From Schlesneria paludicola DSM 18645 (lineage in GTDB: Bacteria; Planctomycetota; Planctomycetia; Planctomycetales; Planctomycetaceae), in NCBI GenBank assembly GCA_945869955.1, contig CAMBQP010000028.1:1-38538 (forward strand): a stretch of DNA of 38,538 nucleotides, given 5' to 3'. The position numbers and the translations under genes were made by a program. Under the pieces are notes generated by a model that did no database searches, was not told the origin of the DNA, and worked only from the letters and a program-made list of their open reading frames with translations. Below are positions 8,883 through 18,663 of the stretch, in pieces; position 1 is the first letter of the stretch, and each line of letters begins with the position of its first letter.

Positions 8883-9032
8883 TGTTTGTTGGCTTGAAAA
8901 TGTTGATTGGGGGCATCGCACTCAGCCAGATTTTAACCTGATAGCTTAGGTGATGATCTGGTGACGCGGTGCTGAGACTTGAGTTTGTGCTGTTTCTTCT
9001 GGTTCTTCTGGTTGTTTTTTAAGTTTGATTTT

Positions 9033-9103
<71 letters not shown>

Positions 9104-9169
9104 CTTCAGTTGACAGATGACCTCAAACACACCATTGTGTATGAGGTCGGTAGGGTTCTGGCTGGCGTT

Positions 9170-9242
9170 GCTGCTGTAGCTCAGCTGGTAGAGTGCGTCC
9201 TTGGTAAGGACGAGGTCAAGGGTTCGATTCCCTTCAGTAGCT
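9170..9242 (+). tRNA. tRNA-Thr (anticodon GGT)
   Basis: The acceptor arms GCTGCTG and CAGTAGC pair with one G-T wobble. The anticodon stem CGTCC/GGACG holds the loop TTGGTAA (anticodon GGT). It corresponds to thrT, directly before tuf as in E. coli thrT-tufB, 149 bp upstream of the EF-Tu start. Confidence 0.95.
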
Positions 9243-9391
9243 TTGTATTTGGGTTCGGTTGACTTACGGGTCTTCGCCATTGGCGGCGAGGTCGGTTTCA
9301 AGTGGAATGCCTTTCCTTCAGTCTGGCTCTTTAAAGTGTTTTCCAGTCTGGTTGTGAACAGGTCGGTTAGAGAAAGAGGATTGCGAGCAAA

Positions 9392-10588
9392 ATGGCGAAA
9401 GATCTGTTTGTACGCACAAAGCCACACGTGAATGTTGGCACAATTGGTCACATCGACCACGGTAAGACGACTACAACAGCCGCAATTCTTGCCGTACAGA
9501 CCGCCAAGGGTCTGGCAAAATTTAAGAGCTATTCGGATATCGCCAAGGGCGGTACCGTACGCGACGACACCAAGACGGTTACGATTGCCGTCAGTCACGT
9601 CGAATACGAGACTCCGAATCGACATTATGCGCATATCGATTGCCCCGGTCACGCCGACTATATTAAGAACATGATCACTGGTGCTGCCCAAATGGACGGC
9701 GCGATTTTGGTCGTGTCAGCCTCAGACGGGCCGATGCCACAGACCCGTGAACATATTTTGCTTGCCAAGCAAGTGAACGTTCCCGCTCTGGTCGTATTCT
9801 TGAATAAGTGCGATCTCGTCGACGACGAAGAATTGCTCGAATTGGTTGAGATGGAAGTTCGTGATTTGCTCAACAAATACGAATTCCCCGGTGATGACAT
9901 TGCGATCGTTCGTGGAAATGCGAAAGGTGCTTTGGACAACCCAGCCGATCCCAAGTTCAGTCAGTGCATCACGAATCTGATGGAAGCCTTGGATCGTGAC
10001 GTTCCCGAACCCGCCCGTGAAATCGACAAACCGATGTTGATGGCGATTGAAGACGTGTTCTCGATCGAAGGTCGCGGTACTGTTGTCACCGGCCGTATTG
10101 AGCAGGGCGTGCTTAAGGTTGGTGACAAAGTCACGTTGCTGGGCTTGGCAGATCCACAAGAAACAACCTGTACAGGTGTGGAAATGTTCCAAAAGACCCT
10201 GGATCAGGGTATGGCCGGCGACAACGTGGGTGTGTTGCTCCGCGGAATCAAGAAAGAAGACGTACAGCGTGGCCAGGTGTTGGCCAAGCCTGGCTCGATC
10301 AAGCCACATTCGAAGTTTGAATGTCAGGTTTATGTTTTGAGTAAAGAAGAAGGTGGTCGTTCGACCCCATTCTTCAGTGGATATCGTCCACAGTTCTACT
10401 TCCGAACCACGGACGTGACTGGTGCAACCACTCTGCTGGGTGGTGCAGAAATGTGCATGCCAGGTGACAATGTCACCATGCAAGTGGAACTCGGTAAGCC
10501 GATTGCCATGACCGATAATATTCGATTCGCCATTCGCGAAGGTGGTAAGACTGTCGGTTCCGGTGTGGTAACGAAGATTTTGGACTGA
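9392..10588 (+). CDS. tuf: Elongation factor Tu
   Basis: EF-Tu delivers aminoacyl-tRNA to the ribosome as a GTP complex. The 398 residues cover all three domains. GTPase motifs: GHIDHGKT at 19-26, DCPGH at 83-87, NKCD at 138-141. The C-terminal barrel carries RTTDVTG, MPGDN and [11 protein letters not shown]. Switch I is odd: where most bacteria have RGITI, this protein has KTVTI (61-65), preceded by KGGTVRDDT. The Mg-binding Thr (T64) is kept. From memory, the same form is found in other planctomycete EF-Tu proteins, so it is read as a clade signature and not as damage. The start is ATG 9392 with AGAGGA 11 bases before it. The gene follows four tRNAs, the arrangement known from E. coli tufB. 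Confidence 0.98.
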   Translation: MAKDLFVRTKPHVNVGTIGHIDHGKTTTTAAILAVQTAKGLAKFKSYSDIAKGGTVRDDTKTVTIAVSHVEYETPNRHYAHIDCPGHADYIKNMITGAAQMDGAILVVSASDGPMPQTREHILLAKQVNVPALVVFLNKCDLVDDEELLELVEMEVRDLLNKYEFPGDDIAIVRGNAKGALDNPADPKFSQCITNLMEALDRDVPEPAREIDKPMLMAIEDVFSIEGRGTVVTGRIEQGVLKVGDKVTLLGLADPQETTCTGVEMFQKTLDQGMAGDNVGVLLRGIKKEDVQRGQVLAKPGSIKPHSKFECQVYVLSKEEGGRSTPFFSGYRPQFYFRTTDVTGATTLLGGAEMCMPGDNVTMQVELGKPIAMTDNIRFAIREGGKTVGSGVVTKILD

Positions 10589-10636
10589 TTCCTGTCTTCA
10601 GTTGCGATTCTGGGCGGAGTTGGTCTGTATTTTGAT

Positions 10637-10664
10637 GGAAGCGGTGGCTAACGCCGCCGCTTCC
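10637..10664 (+). terminator. Hairpin after tuf, possible terminator or attenuator
   Basis: GGAAGCGGTGGC (10637-10648) and GCCGCCGCTTCC (10653-10664) form a 12-bp stem with one G-T wobble and loop TAAC. No T-run follows, so release would be inefficient; read-through into rpmG is possible. A TATACT box at 10675-10680, just after the stem, could be the -10 of a promoter for rpmG-tRNA-Trp-secE, though no good -35 is seen. Confidence 0.5.
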
Positions 10665-10704
10665 GCTGAATCTGTATACTATTGATCGGATTGAGGGTCG
10701 GCAC

Positions 10705-10860
10705 GTGGCACGAGAATTCGTTTGGCTGGAATGTACTGAAACCGGGCTCAGAAATTACCGAATCTCGAAAGAGACCAAGGGGACCGAACGACTTGAGCTG
10801 AAAAAGTACAATAAGAAATTGCGGCGTCATACGATTCATAAGGAATCCCGCAAGAAATAA
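10705..10860 (+). CDS. rpmG: 50S ribosomal protein L33
   Basis: A 51-residue basic protein starting at GTG 10705, with GAGG at 10693-10696 as ribosome binding site. It reads MAREFVWLECTETGLRNY, later KKYNKKLRRHTIHKESRKK, the usual L33 pattern (LxCTETGxRNY, KYxPxLRxHTxHKE). L33 binds 23S rRNA near the E site. Only one Cys (C10) is present, so this is the zinc-free form without the CXXC pairs. It lies between tuf and tRNA-Trp/secE, the conserved place for rpmG in many bacteria. Confidence 0.93.
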   Translation: MAREFVWLECTETGLRNYRISKETKGTERLELKKYNKKLRRHTIHKESRKK

Positions 10861-10876
10861 GCCTCGTTTAAGTCGA

Positions 10877-10949
10877 ACGGGCGTAGCTCAATTGGCAGAG
10901 CACTGGATTCCAAATCCAGGTGTTGGGGGTTCAATTCCCTCCGCCCGTG
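10877..10949 (+). tRNA. tRNA-Trp (anticodon CCA)
   Basis: The acceptor arms ACGGGCG and CGCCCGT pair. The anticodon stem CTGGA/TCCAG holds the loop TTCCAAA (anticodon CCA), and the T-loop is TTCAATT. The discriminator is G, as expected for tRNA-Trp. It lies between rpmG and secE, as in many bacterial phyla. Confidence 0.95.
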
Positions 10950-11015
10950 TTTTGATCAAGGGCCTTTGGGTACGTAAGGCGCTTTGCGTGACAAATCGGT
11001 AACTTGGAAGAATTT

Positions 11016-11450
11016 ATGGCCAAAGTTCAACACGAAACGCTGTTGAAAAGTATCTTAAGTGCTGATTTGTATCAACGAAAACAGGGGCGTACGGTGCGTG
11101 GAGGCACCGCTGCGGCAATTTTGTTGACAGTGGTGCTTGGATGCCAGGCGTTATATCATTCAGTGCTGCTCGATCTCGGCAGTTCCATTGCGTTTGCAAC
11201 GGTGATTGGCTTGATTGCGGTTGGTGGATGGTTGGCTTATCGGGCGGTGAACTACCGGCCATTTGCTGATTTCTTGATCGAAGTCGAGTCGGAAATGACT
11301 AAAGTAACTTGGCCATCCTGGGGCGAGTTACAACGGGCCACAGTGGTGGTGTTGGCGACGATGTTCATTTTCAGTGCGTTGTTATTCGGCTACGACATCC
11401 TCTGGCAGTGGTTCTTACAAGTCACAGGCGTGTTGAGGTTAAATCCCTGA
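11016..11450 (+). CDS. secE: Preprotein translocase subunit SecE
   Basis: SecE clamps SecY in the Sec channel of the inner membrane. The start is ATG 11016 with GGAAG at 11006-11010; an in-frame TTG at 11004 would overlap that site and is not used. Of 144 residues, two hydrophobic segments (about 33-52 and 57-77) precede the conserved SecE core: FLIEVESEMTKVTWPSW, then the final membrane helix VVVLATMFIFSALLFGYDIL. Many bacterial SecE proteins have only the last helix; three segments resemble the E. coli form. It is followed by nusG after 66 bp, the standard pair. Confidence 0.93.
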   Translation: MAKVQHETLLKSILSADLYQRKQGRTVRGGTAAAILLTVVLGCQALYHSVLLDLGSSIAFATVIGLIAVGGWLAYRAVNYRPFADFLIEVESEMTKVTWPSWGELQRATVVVLATMFIFSALLFGYDILWQWFLQVTGVLRLNP

Positions 11451-11516
11451 TCGACGGGGATTGTCACGCAGTTTTAACAAATTTGATTCCAGACATTCAC
11501 CAACAGGGTAGCAATC

Positions 11517-12086
11517 ATGACATCGGAATCCGTTGCAGAGGGTTCCCAAGACACCCAGATGAACTGGTATGTTTTGAAGATTCAAAGTAACCGCGAGAAG
11601 ACCATTCGCGATTCACTGTTGCGAAGAATGCGGCAAGAGGGATTGCAGGATTTTTTCGGTGAGATTGTGATACCGACCGAGAAGATCATTGAGAATCGAA
11701 ACGGAAAAAAGAAGGTCGTCGAGCAGAAACTGTATCCTGGCTATTTGATGGTACAGATGGTGCTGAATGATGACACTTGGTATTTGGTCCGAAGTACGAG
11801 TGGTGTTGGGGATTTCACCGGGACATCCGGAAAGCCTTCACCGATGCCAATGCATGAGATTCAGCGAATGTTGGGAGCCGGTCAAGCGGTCGCTGAGGAA
11901 CCGGCAAAGTTGAAGCACGATTTAAAGTCGGGCGATAATGTCAAGATTATCGAGGGTCCATTTGGTTCGTTCGACGGGACAGTTGGTTCGGTCGATCCCA
12001 CAAATGGAAAATTAACAGTGATGATCGAAATCTTCGGGCGAAGTACGCCTGTGGATGTGGAAGCCTGGCAGGTTGAACGGGTATGA
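11517..12086 (+). CDS. nusG: Transcription termination/antitermination factor NusG
   Basis: A 189-residue NusG. The NGN domain begins at MNWYVLKIQSNREKTI (residues 15-30) and includes the YPGYLMVQM core, followed by TWYLVRSTSGVGDFTG. The C-terminal KOW domain reads GDNVKIIEGPFGSFDGTVGSVD, shortened here to its hallmark GPFGSFDGTV, and ends with ATWQVERV-like residues (EAWQVERV). NusG binds the RNA polymerase clamp and links it to Rho or ribosomal S10. The 14 residues before the NGN domain are polar and variable. It lies between secE and rplK as in most bacteria. Confidence 0.97.
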   Translation: MTSESVAEGSQDTQMNWYVLKIQSNREKTIRDSLLRRMRQEGLQDFFGEIVIPTEKIIENRNGKKKVVEQKLYPGYLMVQMVLNDDTWYLVRSTSGVGDFTGTSGKPSPMPMHEIQRMLGAGQAVAEEPAKLKHDLKSGDNVKIIEGPFGSFDGTVGSVDPTNGKLTVMIEIFGRSTPVDVEAWQVERV

Positions 12087-12094
12087 TGTGACGG

Positions 12095-12135
12095 TTCATC
12101 GTGTTTGCAACGATGAAACTCCAGAGGCTTTGAAG
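12095..12135 (+). promoter_or_regulatory. Structured leader before rplK, possible L1 operator
   Basis: TTCATCGT (12095-12102) and ACGATGAA (12110-12117) form an 8-bp stem with a 7-base loop. Just after it, AGGCTTTGAAG (12125-12135) equals a stretch in the L1-binding region of E. coli 23S rRNA (GGGAGGCUUUGAAG, recalled from the known rRNA sequence). In E. coli and other bacteria L1 represses the rplK-rplA mRNA by binding a copy of its rRNA site in the leader. Function here is inferred. Confidence 0.4.
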
Positions 12136-12198
12136 AACAAGACGGAATTCGTATAAACGCAGTGAACAAACTGCAATTTGGAAGAGCGGAGACGACCG

Positions 12199-12630
12199 GT
12201 GGCGAAAAAACAAGCAAAAATCAAAGCTCAGGTGAAGGTTCAGATTGCCGGGGGGAAGGCGACACCTGCACCACCAGTCGGTACAGCACTCGGACCTCAC
12301 GGTATCAACCTCGGTCAGTTCGTCATGCAATTTAACGAGAAGACTCGTGAATTAAATGGGATGATCGTTCCAGTCGTAGTCACGATCTTCGACGATCGTA
12401 CATTCACCTTTGTGCTGAAGAGTCCCCCTGCTTCAGTCCTGCTGAAACAGGCAGCGAAAATTGCTTCCGGTGCTCACAATGCACGGACAGAGAAGGTGGG
12501 TAGTGTGACTCAGGCACAGCTCATCGAGATCGCGAAGGCCAAATTCGAAGATTTGAACACCGCGAATGTGGAGCAAGCGGCGAAGATGATCGCAGGCACG
12601 GCGCGAAGCATGGGAATCGAAGTGATTTGA
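12199..12630 (+). CDS. rplK: 50S ribosomal protein L11
   Basis: L11 binds the GTPase-associated region of 23S rRNA together with L10/L12. The start is set at GTG 12199 with GGAG at 12188-12191; the frame reaches further upstream but the added residues are not L11-like. The protein has 143 residues. The N-terminal domain has VQIAGGKATPAPPVGTALGP and HGINLGQFVMQFNEKT, with the conserved proline-rich hinge. The C-terminal rRNA-binding domain has FVLKSPPASVLLKQAAKI and ends TARSMGIEV. Co-directional with nusG and rplA. Confidence 0.97.
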   Translation: MAKKQAKIKAQVKVQIAGGKATPAPPVGTALGPHGINLGQFVMQFNEKTRELNGMIVPVVVTIFDDRTFTFVLKSPPASVLLKQAAKIASGAHNARTEKVGSVTQAQLIEIAKAKFEDLNTANVEQAAKMIAGTARSMGIEVI

Positions 12631-12728
12631 TTTGTTGCGGCGCGGGTGTGCACCACGAGAGTCGACGGCAGCGTTTGTCGCGAGCACATTAGTAAGCAAG
12701 TAATTCCTTAATTCGGTTTGGGTTTGAT

Positions 12729-13433
12729 ATGGCACGACAATCGAAGCGTATTCGGCACTTGACACAGGTATTGGAGGCGGTTCCTCCTTCAGATTTGGCA
12801 ACAGCAATCGCTGTGCTGCAAAAAGTCGAGTCTGGTTTGCCGGAAAAAATTCGCAAATGCAAATTTGATCAGACCGTTGCGATTGCTGTTCGCTTGGGTG
12901 TGGACCCCAAGCAGGCGGATCAAATCGTACGAGGTTCCATCGTATTGCCACACGGAATTGGGAAGACACAACGAATTTTGGTGTTTACTCAAGGCGACAA
13001 CGCGGCCATCGCAACCGCTGCGGGTGCTGATTTCATTGGAGGCAAGGATCTCGCTGATAAAATTAAGGCGGGATGGATGGATTTTGACGTGGCAATTGCC
13101 ACACCTGACATGATGGGCGTCGTCGGTCCTTTGGGTAAGATTCTTGGCCCGCGCGGGTTGATGCCGTCACCACGGGCCGGTACGGTGACACAGGATGTCG
13201 CGTCGGCGGTACGAGAGTACAAAGCAGGGAAAGTCGAATTCCGAGTCGATTCGGGTGGTAATGTTCACTGTGTTGTCGGTCGGCTCTCATTTTCTCAAGA
13301 GAATCTTGTTGAAAACGCGGAGGCGTTGCTGAAATACATTCGGTCGTTGAAGCCATCTACTTCCAAAGGTCAATACATTCGGAACGTTGCGATCGGCGCA
13401 ACGATGACACCGAGTATTACAGTCGCCGTCTAA
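12729..13433 (+). CDS. rplA: 50S ribosomal protein L1
   Basis: L1 forms the mobile stalk at the E site and often represses its own operon. The protein has 234 residues and starts at ATG 12729. Hallmarks are [33 protein letters not shown], the central [20 protein letters not shown] and a C-terminal [17 protein letters not shown]. The length and motif order match the family. It follows rplK by 98 bp and is followed by rplJ. Confidence 0.97.
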   Translation: MARQSKRIRHLTQVLEAVPPSDLATAIAVLQKVESGLPEKIRKCKFDQTVAIAVRLGVDPKQADQIVRGSIVLPHGIGKTQRILVFTQGDNAAIATAAGADFIGGKDLADKIKAGWMDFDVAIATPDMMGVVGPLGKILGPRGLMPSPRAGTVTQDVASAVREYKAGKVEFRVDSGGNVHCVVGRLSFSQENLVENAEALLKYIRSLKPSTSKGQYIRNVAIGATMTPSITVAV

Positions 13434-13470
13434 TTCAGATTTGATTATCCTCCGGTTGGTTTGATATCCC

Positions 13471-13986
13471 ATGAGTAAATACGTTAAAGATTTAATGATC
13501 GACGGCATCCAAAAGGTTGTCGGGGATTGTCGTGAAGTTGTGGTGATTGACGTTTCCAAAGTCGATGCCGTGAGCGCTAATCGGTTGCGTAGCGCACTCC
13601 GCGTCAAGAACATTCGTTTGCTCGGCGTAAAAAACGCGGTAGCCAGACGTGCGTTGGGCGAGATTGGTCTTTCAGGCGTCGGCAAGGCATTGGTAGGCCC
13701 TTCAACTCTTGCGTTTGGTGGCGAGGACATCGTCGCTTTGTCTCGCGAGTTGACGGAATGGGCTGACAAGATCAAAGTACTGCAAATCAAAGGTGGCGGC
13801 TTGGGTGATACATCGCTCACCGCAACCGATGTCGAGACACTCAGCAAGAGTCCTGGGCGCAAAGAAACGCTATCCCAGCTGGTTGGTCTGATACTGTCGC
13901 CGGGAGCGCGAGTTTCCGGGGCACTGTTGGGTGCCGGTGGCAAACTGGCTGGTCAGGTTAAGACCTTGAGTGAGCGTGCGGAGTAG
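13471..13986 (+). CDS. rplJ: 50S ribosomal protein L10
   Basis: L10 anchors the L7/L12 dimers to the ribosomal stalk. The protein has 171 residues and starts at ATG 13471. The N-terminal rRNA-binding part reads VVVIDVSKVDAVSANRLRSALR and VKNAVARRAL. The C-terminal helix that holds L12 dimers is present but diverged (GALLGAGGKLAGQVKTL). The family order L10 then L12 is kept. Only 37 bp separate it from rplA, so the classical L10 leader found in E. coli has little room here. Confidence 0.93.
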   Translation: MSKYVKDLMIDGIQKVVGDCREVVVIDVSKVDAVSANRLRSALRVKNIRLLGVKNAVARRALGEIGLSGVGKALVGPSTLAFGGEDIVALSRELTEWADKIKVLQIKGGGLGDTSLTATDVETLSKSPGRKETLSQLVGLILSPGARVSGALLGAGGKLAGQVKTLSERAE

Positions 13987-14073
13987 TCGAACAAATAAGT
14001 GTCGCTCGGATGGTTTGGGCGGTGAGGATTTCGACTTAGAACATTTCTGTTATCGAGCAATTAAGAAAGGCTG

Positions 14074-14472
14074 ATGAGTATGACCGAAGCGACGTTTGAC
14101 GATGCCACGAAAGAATTGGGCAACAAAATCGTAGCTCTGACTTTGCTGCAGGCAAAGGCGTTGTCGGATTATTTGAAGAACGTCCATGGCATTGAGCCAG
14201 CGGGTGGTGGCGTTGTGATGGCAGCAGGACCTGCTGCTGCTGCACCTGTTGTTGAAGCCAAGACCGAATTTGACGTGATTCTGACTGGATTTGGCGAAGC
14301 AAAGATCAACGTGATCAAGGTTGTGCGCGGAGCGACCGGTTTGGGCTTGAAAGAAGCCAAGGACTTGGTTGAAGCTGTGCCAAAGGCCCTGAAGACGGGT
14401 GTGTCGGAAGACGACGCCAAGAAGCTGAAGGCCGAGGTCGAAGCTGCTGGCGGTACTTGCGAGATCAAGTAA
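14074..14472 (+). CDS. rplL: 50S ribosomal protein L7/L12
   Basis: L7/L12 forms the flexible stalk that recruits translation GTPases. The protein has 132 residues with AAAGG before ATG 14074. The N-terminal dimerisation helix ([20 protein letters not shown]) is followed by an Ala/Gly/Pro hinge ([15 protein letters not shown]). The C-terminal domain is well conserved: [48 protein letters not shown] second ATG two codons downstream is equally possible as start. Confidence 0.97.
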   Translation: MSMTEATFDDATKELGNKIVALTLLQAKALSDYLKNVHGIEPAGGGVVMAAGPAAAAPVVEAKTEFDVILTGFGEAKINVIKVVRGATGLGLKEAKDLVEAVPKALKTGVSEDDAKKLKAEVEAAGGTCEIK

Positions 14473-14925
14473 GCACGAATACGTTCGTCCCTTGTTGCCC
14501 AAACCATATTGTGTTGATCAGTAAATCCGAATTTGGTGCCTGAATTAGCCCGGAGAGAAGTCATGCTCTTTCCGGGCTGATCGCTCTTGTAGTCAAGAGT
14601 TGCGAAATCAGTCGCCATCTGGGATGCTGTGTTGACCGGTAGTGATAGACTCGATCGAGACAGGAACACAAGTTGCGATCGGCTTGAGTCTGTGGTTCGG
14701 TTTTGTTTACAGCGAAAAACAATGGTCGAATTGAAGTCTTGGGGGATCCGCAGGACATACAAACCTCGGTTTCCGCGGGAAAATGAGAATTGTTGATGTT
14801 AACCGGCGGGATACGCTGGAAATAGTTTGCCCGACGCGAGTTCGATGAACAGACGCAAGGTTGATCGTATGATTGACAGCGCATTCTCGTATTCGTTGTG
14901 ATTTGTTCTGAAGGGATTTTGTTCG
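14473..14925 (+). other. rplL-rpoB intergenic region with hairpin
   Basis: These 453 bp carry no convincing gene. A hairpin with arms AGCCCGGA (14547-14554) and TCCGGGCT (14571-14578) lies 75 bp after rplL and is not followed by a T-run. In E. coli the same gap holds an attenuator and an RNase III site that lower rpoBC expression relative to the ribosomal proteins; a similar role is plausible. Nothing else could be recognised between 14580 and the rpoB ribosome binding site (AAGGGA, 14911-14916). Confidence 0.5.
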
Positions 14926-17900
14926 ATGCCGATTCCTGCTGTTCGCACAATCCAGACCAATGAAATCCGCAATTTTGGCTCGATTCAAGGAACGTTTGAG
15001 ATTTCGGACCTCACCCGGATCCAGACCGACTCGTATGTTCGCTTTCTTCAGTTGGAGGCGGATGCCCGAGAACGGAAGGATGAGGGTTTAGAGGCGATTC
15101 TCCGCGAGGTATTCCCGATCGAAAGTTACGATGGGAAATACCGACTTGAGTACATTAAATACGAACTTGGCAAACCACGCTATACCCAATTGGAATGCCG
15201 GCAGTTGCGATTGACCTTTGGAAGACCATTTCGGATTTGGCTGCGGTTGGTGAAAGAGCAGCCGATTGAAGAAGAAGTATATCTCGGCGACATGCCGATC
15301 ATGATCGGTGGTGGTGAGTTCATCATCAATGGTTCCGAGCGGGTGGTTGTCTCACAATTGCATCGGTCCCCGGGCGTTGACTTCGTACAATCTGCGGAAC
15401 CCGGCGAGAGAAAGCAGTTTTCTTGTCGAGTGATTCCGGAACGTGGAAGCTGGATTGAAATTGTCATCAGTAAACGGGACACCCTGGGAGTAAGGATCGA
15501 CCAGAGTGGTAAGTTTTCTGCAATGACCTTTTTGCGTGCCATGAATCCTGACTACGGGACCAGCGCGAATCTGGTCAAGTTGTTCTACAAAACCGAGACG
15601 GTCAAGTGCGGTCGTGATGATGCAGCGGCCTATTTGAACGGCAAGTACGCCGCCGATGACATCGTCTACCCTGCGAACCATGAGAAATGCGGCGAGATCA
15701 TCTGCGAATTAGGCCAATTGATTACGAAATCGACGGGCGAAGAGATTCGCAACTCAACTCTCAAAACAGTGGAAGTTATTGAGGCGGTTGACAATAAGGT
15801 CGATTTATTGGCTTTATCGAGTATTCTCGAAGACCCAACGGTAACGCATGAGGACGCTCTTCTGCGAATTTATCAGCGTTTGCGTCCAGGGAATCCTCCG
15901 CAATTGGAAAAGGCGATGGAACTTTTCAACGAAAAGTTTTTCGATGCCAATCGTTATCGCCTCGGTCGTGTCGGTCGATTCCGGATCAATCGTAAGTTTG
16001 ATCAAGATATTCCCGACACCGAAATGACATTGAAGGCGGAAGATATCGTCAATTCGATTCGGTACGTGATCAAATTGCGTGGTGATGATCCCATGGCACA
16101 CGTTGACGACATCGACAATTTGGGGAATCGTCGATTGCGGACGATTGATGAATTGGCTGCTGAAGAAATTCGTAAAGGCTTCTTGAAGCTGCGCCGGACT
16201 GTTCAAGAGCGGATGCAGATGAAGGATGTTGAAGAAATGTCACCAAGAACATTGGTGAATCCGAAGAGTGTCTCGGCTGCAATCGAGTATTTCTTCGGTC
16301 GCGGTGAACTTTCCCAGGTTGTCGATCAGACCAACCCTTTGGCGACATTGACCCATGAGCGTCGTTTGAGTGCCCTCGGACCCGGAGGTTTGAATCGTAA
16401 ACGGGCTGGTTTCGAGGTTCGCGATGTGCACATCTCGCACTATGGTCGAATCTGTCCGATTGAAACGCCCGAAGGTACGAACATTGGACTGATTTCCAGT
16501 CTGAGTATTTTTGCCAAAGTCGATGACTACGGATTTTTGATCACACCTTATCGGTCTGTGATTGGCCGCAAGGTGAGTGACGAGGTCAAATGGTTGCGTG
16601 CTGACGAAGAAGCTCGCGTCTTCATCGCACCGGCGGATACTCGTGTTGAAGATGGCAAAATCGCCGAAGACCGAGTCATGGCACGTTTTCATAACGACGT
16701 GGTGTGGATGGCTGCCACAGACGTTCACTACATCGACGTATCACCGTGTCAAATGGTTGGTGTTTCGGCAGGTTTAATTCCCTTCCTCGAGCACGACGAT
16801 GCAAACCGTGCATTGATGGGCTCGAACATGCAAAGGCAGGGGGTTCCTCTGCTGGTTGCTGAGGCACCGCTGGTGGGTACCGGCCTGGAGACCGCAGTTG
16901 CCGAGAGTTCCGGGATGGTATTGCGAGCTGAGCGGTCTGGCAAAATCACCTATGTGGATGCCGATCGGATTGAACTCGAAGGCAAATCATTTCCACTGCG
17001 GAAATATACCGGCCTGAACGAACGAACCTGCCTCAATCAGAAGCCGATCGTCAAGGTCGGCCAGAAGGTGAAAAAGGGCGAGATTCTCTGTGATAGTGCC
17101 GCGACATCGAAGGGTGAGTTAGCACTTGGACGAAACGTACTGGTTGCCTTTATGTCCTTCGAAGGTTTCAACTTTGAAGATGCGATCATTCTGTCAGAGC
17201 GTTTAGTCAAAGAGGATGTCTACACGTCCATTCATATTGATGAATTTGACGTTGAAGTACGCGAGACAAAACTCGGCCGGGAAGAATTTACGCGTGATAT
17301 TCCGAATGTAAGCGAAAAGGCACTCCGCCATTTGAGCGAAGAAGGGATTGTTCAGGTTGGAACCTATGTGGAACCAGGCGATATTCTGGTTGGTAAGGTT
17401 TCGCCGAAAGCAAAGACCGAGTTGACACCCGAAGAGAAGTTGTTGCATGCAAGTTTCGGACGGGCTGGCGAGGATGTGAAGAACGAGTCTCTTGAGGTAC
17501 CGAGCGGTACTGAGGGGATCGTCATTCACACGGAAAAATTTTCGCGACGGATGAGTCTGTCAGAGGGTGACCGAAAGAAGTTTGAGGCCGAGTTGAAATC
17601 CGTAGAGGATTCCGGAAGTGAAGCGATCGCGGCAGCGTTCCGAGAGTTTTTGAAGGATTTTGAGAAAGCACTTGAGAAGAAGTTGACCGACGATGACAGC
17701 CGTGACATTCGTACGCTGACCGATGATAAATTTGTCGCGACCTACGCAGAACAATTTCTTGGAAAATTTGAAAATCTAGAGATTAAGAGTCCACAGAAAC
17801 GATCTGAATGCAAGAAGGCGATCAAGGAGTTCTGGGGTCCTGTTGAAGAAGCGATCGACGCTCGCGATCGTAAGCTCAACACGATGAAGCGTGGCGACGA

Positions 17901-18651
17901 GTTGCCGAGTGGTGTGCTGCAGATGGTGAAAGTCTATGTGGCCTCAAAGCGACAGATTTCTGTTGGCGATAAGATGGCTGGTCGACACGGTAACAAAGGG
18001 GTGATCTCGAAGATTCTCCCTGAAGAGGACATGCCATTTCTCGCAGATGGAACCTCGGTTGATATCATCCTGAATCCACTGGGCGTACCGAGCCGTATGA
18101 ACGTCGGTCAAATTCTGGAAACCCATCTGGGTTGGGCCGCGGCCAAACTTGGGTTTAAGGTCCGTAGTCCAGTGTTTGACAGTCCGTCAGAGGATACCAT
18201 TCGTTCGCTGTTGGTTGAGGCCGGTTTGCCAGAGGATGGTAAGGCTCAATTGCATGACGGGCGAACGGGTGAGCCGTTTGAGCAGAAAACGACTGTCGGA
18301 TACATTTACATGCTTAAACTGCACCATTTGGTTGAAGACAAGGTGCATGCACGAGCCACTGGACCGTATTCGTTGATCACTCAACAACCATTGGGTGGTA
18401 AAGCCCGGTTTGGTGGTCAGCGGTTTGGGGAGATGGAAGTGTGGGCACTCGAAGCTTACGGTGCGGCATACATTCTTCAGGAACTGCTGACAGTGAAGAG
18501 CGATGATGTCGAGGGCCGTACGAAGATCTACGAATCGATGGTCAAAGGCGAGAACACGCTTGAGGCCGGTACTCCAGCAAGCTTCGAGGTTTTAAACAAT
18601 GAAATTCGCGGTCTCTGTTTGAACATGCAACTTGAAAAGAGCCCTAACTAA
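14926..18651 (+). CDS. rpoB: DNA-directed RNA polymerase subunit beta
   Basis: A 1241-residue beta subunit starting at ATG 14926 with AAGGGA nine bases upstream. In order: protrusion/lobe ([14 protein letters not shown]), the rifampicin pocket at about 456-490 ([17 protein letters not shown] then [14 protein letters not shown]), [17 protein letters not shown], the flap, the active-centre lysine region ([16 protein letters not shown] and [15 protein letters not shown] near 1016), and the C-terminal clamp ([20 protein letters not shown]). An insert of about 130 residues rich in Lys/Glu lies near 860-1000. In the rifampicin cluster 1, positions equal to E. coli 514, 515, 518, 522 and 523 read V, V, T, A and T, while Asp516, His526 and Ser531 are kept. 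It forms the catalytic core with rpoC downstream. Confidence 0.98.
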   Translation: MPIPAVRTIQTNEIRNFGSIQGTFEISDLTRIQTDSYVRFLQLEADARERKDEGLEAILREVFPIESYDGKYRLEYIKYELGKPRYTQLECRQLRLTFGRPFRIWLRLVKEQPIEEEVYLGDMPIMIGGGEFIINGSERVVVSQLHRSPGVDFVQSAEPGERKQFSCRVIPERGSWIEIVISKRDTLGVRIDQSGKFSAMTFLRAMNPDYGTSANLVKLFYKTETVKCGRDDAAAYLNGKYAADDIVYPANHEKCGEIICELGQLITKSTGEEIRNSTLKTVEVIEAVDNKVDLLALSSILEDPTVTHEDALLRIYQRLRPGNPPQLEKAMELFNEKFFDANRYRLGRVGRFRINRKFDQDIPDTEMTLKAEDIVNSIRYVIKLRGDDPMAHVDDIDNLGNRRLRTIDELAAEEIRKGFLKLRRTVQERMQMKDVEEMSPRTLVNPKSVSAAIEYFFGRGELSQVVDQTNPLATLTHERRLSALGPGGLNRKRAGFEVRDVHISHYGRICPIETPEGTNIGLISSLSIFAKVDDYGFLITPYRSVIGRKVSDEVKWLRADEEARVFIAPADTRVEDGKIAEDRVMARFHNDVVWMAATDVHYIDVSPCQMVGVSAGLIPFLEHDDANRALMGSNMQRQGVPLLVAEAPLVGTGLETAVAESSGMVLRAERSGKITYVDADRIELEGKSFPLRKYTGLNERTCLNQKPIVKVGQKVKKGEILCDSAATSKGELALGRNVLVAFMSFEGFNFEDAIILSERLVKEDVYTSIHIDEFDVEVRETKLGREEFTRDIPNVSEKALRHLSEEGIVQVGTYVEPGDILVGKVSPKAKTELTPEEKLLHASFGRAGEDVKNESLEVPSGTEGIVIHTEKFSRRMSLSEGDRKKFEAELKSVEDSGSEAIAAAFREFLKDFEKALEKKLTDDDSRDIRTLTDDKFVATYAEQFLGKFENLEIKSPQKRSECKKAIKEFWGPVEEAIDARDRKLNTMKRGDELPSGVLQMVKVYVASKRQISVGDKMAGRHGNKGVISKILPEEDMPFLADGTSVDIILNPLGVPSRMNVGQILETHLGWAAAKLGFKVRSPVFDSPSEDTIRSLLVEAGLPEDGKAQLHDGRTGEPFEQKTTVGYIYMLKLHHLVEDKVHARATGPYSLITQQPLGGKARFGGQRFGEMEVWALEAYGAAYILQELLTVKSDDVEGRTKIYESMVKGENTLEAGTPASFEVLNNEIRGLCLNMQLEKSPN

Positions 18652-18663
18652 TCACTCTTGAAT

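Noticed and set aside
9722..10483. Minus-strand frame of 253 codons across tuf
   Set aside because: Pure antisense shadow of the highly conserved EF-Tu gene.
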